In this document: positions 59,195 through 64,000 of the stretch, piece by piece | Layout of the letters: each line of letters starts with the position of its first letter | How positions within the stretch are numbered: the stretch's first letter is position 1 | Assembly (NCBI GenBank): GCA_026545225.1 | Contig: CM048845.1 | Span: 88,581,533 to 88,645,532, forward strand | DNA: 64,000 nt | Direction of reading: 5' to 3' | Origin: Cornus controversa | Taxonomy: Eukaryota > Streptophyta > Magnoliopsida > Cornales > Cornaceae | Program-made: the position numbers and the translations under genes | The notes under the pieces: generated by a model | Told to the model about the DNA's origin: nothing | The model's input: the letters and a program-made list of their open reading frames with translations, nothing else | Database searches by the model: none

Positions 59195-59720
59195 CTAGAA
59201 AGCACGGATACTTCACCGAGGGTGACGTACCTGTGTCGGACACTTGGACACTCCACGGACACGTGTCGGACACTTCGTACCTGTGTCCTGACATTTTTCT
59301 TTTTAGGACACTTCTCGGACACTCCTTGGACACTTCTTGGACACTCTTCAAAGACGTATCGGACACTTCATATCAGTGATATATATTCAAATATTTCGAA
59401 TGAAAATTATATGATACTAAGTTATGATTAAAATCTAAGCTAAATATATATAAAAGACTAAATAAGTCTGGTTATTTAATTTATTTTAATCTATTTGTCT
59501 ATTTTTGTTTATAAGTTTGTTTGGGTTTTAATTGTTTGACGATGAATTGAAGTATTTATATAATGTAGTATTTTTTTATTAAATAATTAATAGATGTTAG
59601 TATATTATATTATTATTTTATAGCCGTATTCTCGCCATTTTCGTGTCCTATTTTTTTAAAATTTTTCGTATTGCCGTATCCGTGTCGTGTCGTACCCGTG
59701 TCCCGTGTCCGTGCTTCCTA
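59195..59720. mobile_element. DNA element of 526 bp with CGGACAC-type internal repeats
   Basis: Ends TAGAAAGCACGGATAC and, inverted from the right, TAGGAAGCACGGACACGGG. It is flanked by GTTTTGCAC (59186-59194) and ATTTTGCAC (59721-59729), an 8-of-9 duplication that would fit a Mutator-like element. The left third holds many short CGGACACTT-type units (59240-59370) and the right end has CGTGTCGTGTCGTACCCGTG. Several fortuitous frames on both strands translate these repeats as TLGHSSDT-like peptides; none is a gene. Confidence 0.7.
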
Positions 59721-59736
59721 ATTTTGCACTAAACAT

Positions 59737-59760
59737 AAAAAAAAAAAAAAAAAAAAAAAA
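59737..59760. repeat. Run of 24 A
   Basis: Homopolymer a few bases beyond the target duplication of the preceding element. No retroposed gene precedes it. Confidence 0.95.
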
Positions 59761-59799
59761 CAAATCCGGTCACCTTTCTTTTCTTTTCTTCCGTTGATG

Positions 59800-60705
59800 G
59801 AAAGCTCTCATCAAATAGAGGCGTGTCGTGTAGTAACTTTTGCAATGTACACGTGTTGGATGATCATCCCTCCAACCTAAGACGTCAAGATAAGGTCCAA
59901 TACAACTTGTCTGATTCATAATTTAGAGAGAGCGAGAGGTTGCTCACCTGACGGCACGTGATAAGCCCCACGTGACTTTCCATGCGGTATGTGCAGCAAT
60001 GGTGTGGTCGACACTCACCCTAGATTGGCCCACCATCATAATGTTTTTTACCATTACTGGAGGCTGCGAATCGACGCGGTTTCTCTTCGTCAACCCAAAG
60101 TTTCAATTCCATACTAACATTCGTTAACTTTATCAAATTACTCAATAGTAATATTTTATATATATATATATATATATCAATATTTATATTTTTTTGATAT
60201 AATAAAACAAAAAAATCAATCTAAAAGTTAAAAGTCGATAAAAAATTAGTCTTATAAGTCCAAATATATTTATCCATCTATAATTCAAAACAATTATATT
60301 AAATAATTATAAATAAAAGTGTACGATAGAACTATAAACACCAACATACACTAAAAGATATGTAAGCATATTTGCAAACATATATTTTTATTTATATATA
60401 TAAAAGATATGAAAACTGTTCGTACACATAAGTTGAGACATGTGAATGTCATCAAGGGGAAGAATGAAACAAAAGAAGTCCTAAACATATTTATTTCACC
60501 TTAAACAAATCTAGCGGTCGTTGGTTCTTTCAACTTGCTTTGGATGGTAGGTCAAATTTGATTAGCGGCACTTATTAAAAAATTATTAATGGGTTACAAA
60601 TATTTTACTTAAATTTCATTGAATACAAAAATCTGTTCAACAGAGGGGTCAGCAAGTGCTCTTGACAGTTTCAGTATGCAAATTCGTTTGAATTTCCTTT
60701 TCCTC

Positions 60706-60738
<33 letters not shown>

Positions 60739-62722
60739 CTTTGAATTGATTATATTATTTGTTGAGCAGATTTTTGGGGCTAAAGTCTTGTATTTTAAAT
60801 TTATTTGTGATTAGCGGTTTGGGTCTAATGTCAATATTCAAAATTTCATATACCGAGAAGACTGTGACGTTCAAAAGAATCAAAACCTTTATGGATAGAC
60901 TTGAGGAAAAAAAGGGAAAACGTCATTCGACCTTGTCCAACAAGCAATAAATGAACCTCCCCCAGATATGAATTGTAAATGGACCATGTTCGTTTACGGT
61001 TTATCTCAGTGATGCTTTCACCAATATACAGTGTATATATATATATACACTTCATTTATATCGCAACTAACACAACTTAATGAAATTCCGTACTAATAAT
61101 ATTCAAGTGCATGAATCATGACTTTCTTTTTCATTGTACTTAACGCATAGGCTATGATCAACAATTTCTTCATTAAATTTCTGAACGAAAAACAAAATTT
61201 TCCTTTGTTTTTTAAGAAGAATTTATAAAGAATCTAGGTGGTTATGGTAAATTAAAATTAAATTCTCTAAAAAAATTTTATTTTTCAGATATCCAAATTT
61301 CTAAAATGTTGTTCATTTCTTTTTATCTCTTGCTGTTTTTATCTAACCAAATGGAGCGTTAGGTTATTTGTAAGATGTAGAATATAAATAAAAATATATT
61401 AGCCTTTAATTTTAGTTAGAGTTGGATCATATCTATCTTATAATTATGTATCAATTCCATTATAGCCGAGTTCTTAAATTAGATTTTAGTTCGAACAAAA
61501 TGGATCTTAATTGAGAGAAGATCTATAATACACTTGATGAATTTGTATCGGATGAATCTGTACCTTATATGTTGTACACACACAATAAAATTTACTTGTG
61601 TATTATATACGCACAATACCTAATTCATTGAGTGTATTATAAATGTACTCCTTAAAATATATGAAAACCCATTTGTTATAAGATTGATTTTGGGTTTGAA
61701 TAGTATTGGTTCCCACTTTTGCCAACGATTAATGGATTCTCACAAACTTTTAGATTTTATAATTTGAATAATGTTTTCCTAAATAATTAGATTGGCATTT
61801 TTATAAGAAATCTAACTGCAGAAGTCTTTGAATTGACATGGTCTTGCCACGTGAATTTACCATCCTATCTTATCACAGAATTTATCTAATGTGACACATA
61901 TAATTAACCAAATAATTTTTTCGTTTACTCAATAAAATTTCTAATTATGGAAAAAAAAACAAAATCTTAAATTTTTTGTTTTCAAATGCTGTCAATCTAA
62001 AGAAAGCAAACCTTTAAAACTGAAAATGACACACAACTAATGGAGGTCCAATATTAATGTATTAATTAAGCCCCTACACTTTACCAAAAAGGTCGGCCTC
62101 CTGGAATTTTAAATGCTTGGTCTTAAAAGTTTCTTTTCTCGTTGTCGCTTGTAAGGTTATTCCAGGAAGTTAAATCAAAGAAATTGCAGAGTTTCTCCGG
62201 CATTTTGAACTGGTTTGGCAACCGTTTATGTTTATGTTTATGTTTATAGAAACAAAATTTTAGAATAAATATATTTGATAATTTTTGTTTTGTTTATAAA
62301 TTATAAAAATATTTTTAAAACAATAATTTTTTAAGTTTTTAAATCCTAAACACCATAATGATGTTTTAGTATTTATGTTTATTAATTTTTTTTTCTTTTT
62401 TTGATCTAAAATGGTAATTATATTATTTTAATTAAAAATTGAAACTAAAAGTGAGAAAATGAAAAGAAAATTAAATTATAAAAAGCTATTGCTTGATGCA
62501 ACGATAAAAATATTAGAATTATCAAGTTTAGATAGAATTAAAGAGCATCAATTGCTTTGAGAAAAAATATATTGGGTACAATATTAATAATTACTAATAT
62601 ACTTGATAATATGAAATAGTTACTTCGGGGTACCCGTACTAAAAAAAAAATCTTATTTGAGAAAAAAAAAACAAAGAAGTCTCAATTGTATCATTGTCAA
62701 AGAAACAAAAATATATTGTGTT
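59800..62722. other. Intergenic DNA, no gene recognised
   Basis: 60150-60400 belongs to the dispersed repeat also seen at 44760-44940. TA runs occur at 60157-60177 and 60708-60737. 61180-61375 ends TCTAACCAAATGGAGCGTTAGG and resembles the repeat family at 55690-55860. 60759-60950 is a short open frame of no recognised family. Confidence 0.45.
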
Positions 62723-62730
62723 CTTGTTGA

Positions 62731-62854
62731 TAGAGGTGCACAAAAAATCGGTAGAACCGGAATCATAAAGAACCGTAGCTGAACCGAACCGGATCATTAG
62801 GAATGGTTCCGGTTCCCCCAATAATTGTAAGGAATCGAACCGTGTGCATCCCTA
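62731..62854. mobile_element. hAT-like MITE, 124 bp
   Basis: Inverted ends TAGAGGTGCACA and, from the right, TAGGGATGCACA, flanked by CTTGTTGA (62723-62730) and CTTGTTGG (62855-62862), a 7-of-8 duplication. The inside has ATCGGTAGAACCGGAATC- and GGTTCCGGTTCCCC-like inverted segments that could fold. Confidence 0.8.
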
Positions 62855-63282
62855 CTTGTTGGTACCTCTAAGTTGTGGGTCATTCTAGTTTTACAATATA
62901 ATTTGTAGTGTGTAGATATATATATATATATGTAACCCATATTATTGGTTTCTTTTTTATATATATTTTTTGCTTTGTTATTGGTACATGGATTTGTTAT
63001 AGCATGAACTTGACTTTTTATGCAGTTTATTGTGTTGATTTTTTTTATTTATAAAAAAATCATCTCAAGGTTAACAAACATATTTTTCTGTTTATAATTT
63101 TTAAAATAAGTCAAACGTTTTTTTGTTATTAAACAATACACTATTTATATAAATACTAAACATAAACATTGTAATTGATATTCTTTAACAATTTGAACTG
63201 AATTTGTTTTCAAAAATTTAGATTTCTCTTGTGCATTGTGTGGTCCAATGTACAGAAGGGACCAGAAATCATCTCACATGAA

Positions 63283-63835
63283 TAGGGATGACAATTTGCC
63301 CCATCCTGACGAGAACTAGCCCACCCCGCCCCATTTAAACTAGTGTTAAGGGAGTCTAAATGATTTTGAGATAGTTATGGGAGTGAGAGGGAAAAATCGC
63401 ATGGTTGGCAGGCGGCAATGGGAATAAGCCCCCCATTGCCATGTTTCGTTTATATTTTATATTTACTATATTTATTTTGCATATATATTATACGTATACA
63501 AAATTAGTCATCTTATTGGTGGTGCACATGTAAATTATCAAAGACTCTATCACATAATAGTTTAAAGACTAAAAAATGATAAGAAGTATGGAGTTTGATT
63601 ATACTTTACACCAAGGATGTGTCTCTTTGCTTGCATGTTTGATATTCTTTTGTGTTAATTTTTGCAAAAAATAGTACAATCGCAAAAGTACTCTCTTAAA
63701 AACAAAGGAAAAGAAAAAAGAAAAAATCACTATGCTTAATAACCAATTTGGGACAGGGATGTGAGGAGTTTTGTTAAATGAGAATTAGAATAAGATTGGT
63801 ATCGTCCACCCTAAACCCGTTCCGTTGCTACCCTG
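63283..63835. mobile_element. hAT-like MITE, 553 bp, same family as 39647-40102
   Basis: Ends TAGGGATGACAA and, inverted from the right, CAGGGTAGCAAC, flanked by CACATGAA (63275-63282) and CACAAGAA (63836-63843), a 7-of-8 duplication. Interior segments such as ATCTTATTGGTGGTGCACAT and TCAAAGACTCTATCACATAA match 39865-39920. No transposase. Confidence 0.8.
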
Positions 63836-64000
63836 CACAAGAATCGAACTCCGTAGAAATAGTGAATCCCACTATTAGTTGATGGAAAATGTTACATATT
63901 TCGAATCTATGTGACAGAAGATATGGTTCTTATTTAAAAATAGACATCTACATGTATACCACCGGGACTCTGTATATGAAAAGAATCCCATCAATACTAA

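Noticed and set aside
59151..59431. Open frames with SDT/GHSSDT-like repeats on both strands
   Set aside because: They are translations of CGGACAC-type subrepeats in a transposable element, equally open on both strands.
60759..60950. 63-codon + strand open frame
   Set aside because: No family recognised, no conserved neighbour, length within chance expectation for this much sequence.

Overview
This is AT-rich nuclear DNA from a flowering plant, most likely a eudicot. The evidence is the gene family present (plant-only DUF761 / Avr9-Cf-9 rapidly elicited protein 146-like), plant copia, Sirevirus-like and TRIM retroelements, PIF/Harbinger relics with the plant Myb-like partner gene, and abundant MITEs. 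I cannot name the genus. No tRNA, rRNA, CRISPR or bacterial-type operon was seen.

Host genes: only three intact protein genes are convincing, at 10173-10772, 24358-24963 and 34755-35372 (copies A, B and C), all on the + strand. They are paralogues of about 200 residues. Homology continues into 1-2 kb of upstream DNA, the CT-rich leader, the 3' UTR and the downstream flank, so the locus is a dispersed tandem triplication of a whole gene plus promoter (A about 8.6-13 kb, B about 23.2-31.2 kb, C about 32.6-35.7 kb). The spacers are filled with transposons. The copies differ in promoter elements: G-boxes lost at different positions, a TATA box lost in A, and a Mutator-like insertion in C. They also differ in coding details.

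Layout: 1-741, edge-truncated Mutator-like element; 1607-2330, tandem repeats and a gypsy-LTR-like relic; 2501-7944, complete-ended Ty1/copia element (minus strand) with a 5-bp target duplication but no gag or primer-binding site and two in-frame stops; 8326-8538, foldback MITE; 8.6-13.2 kb, gene A unit; 14.2-16.9 kb, gypsy LTR-like sequence; 18.0-20.6 kb, decayed PIF/Harbinger transposase and Myb-like gene pair; 22.0-22.9 kb, gypsy gag fragment and tandem array; 23.2-31.2 kb, gene B unit interrupted by a copia-type deletion derivative (27912-29428) and two Tourist-like MITEs; 32.6-35.7 kb, gene C unit with the 1.2-kb Mutator-like insertion in its promoter.

36-64 kb is intergenic DNA holding hAT-like, Harbinger-like and other MITEs, several with recognisable target duplications. 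It also holds a possible minus-strand gene relic (47.0-52.8 kb), a Sirevirus-like solo LTR (56570-57820) and a tiny TRIM element (57890-58447) that sits 70 bp from it.

I found no clearly new molecular system. The most informative features are the gene triplet with its diverging promoters, and several insertions for which a paralogous empty site is present in the same window.
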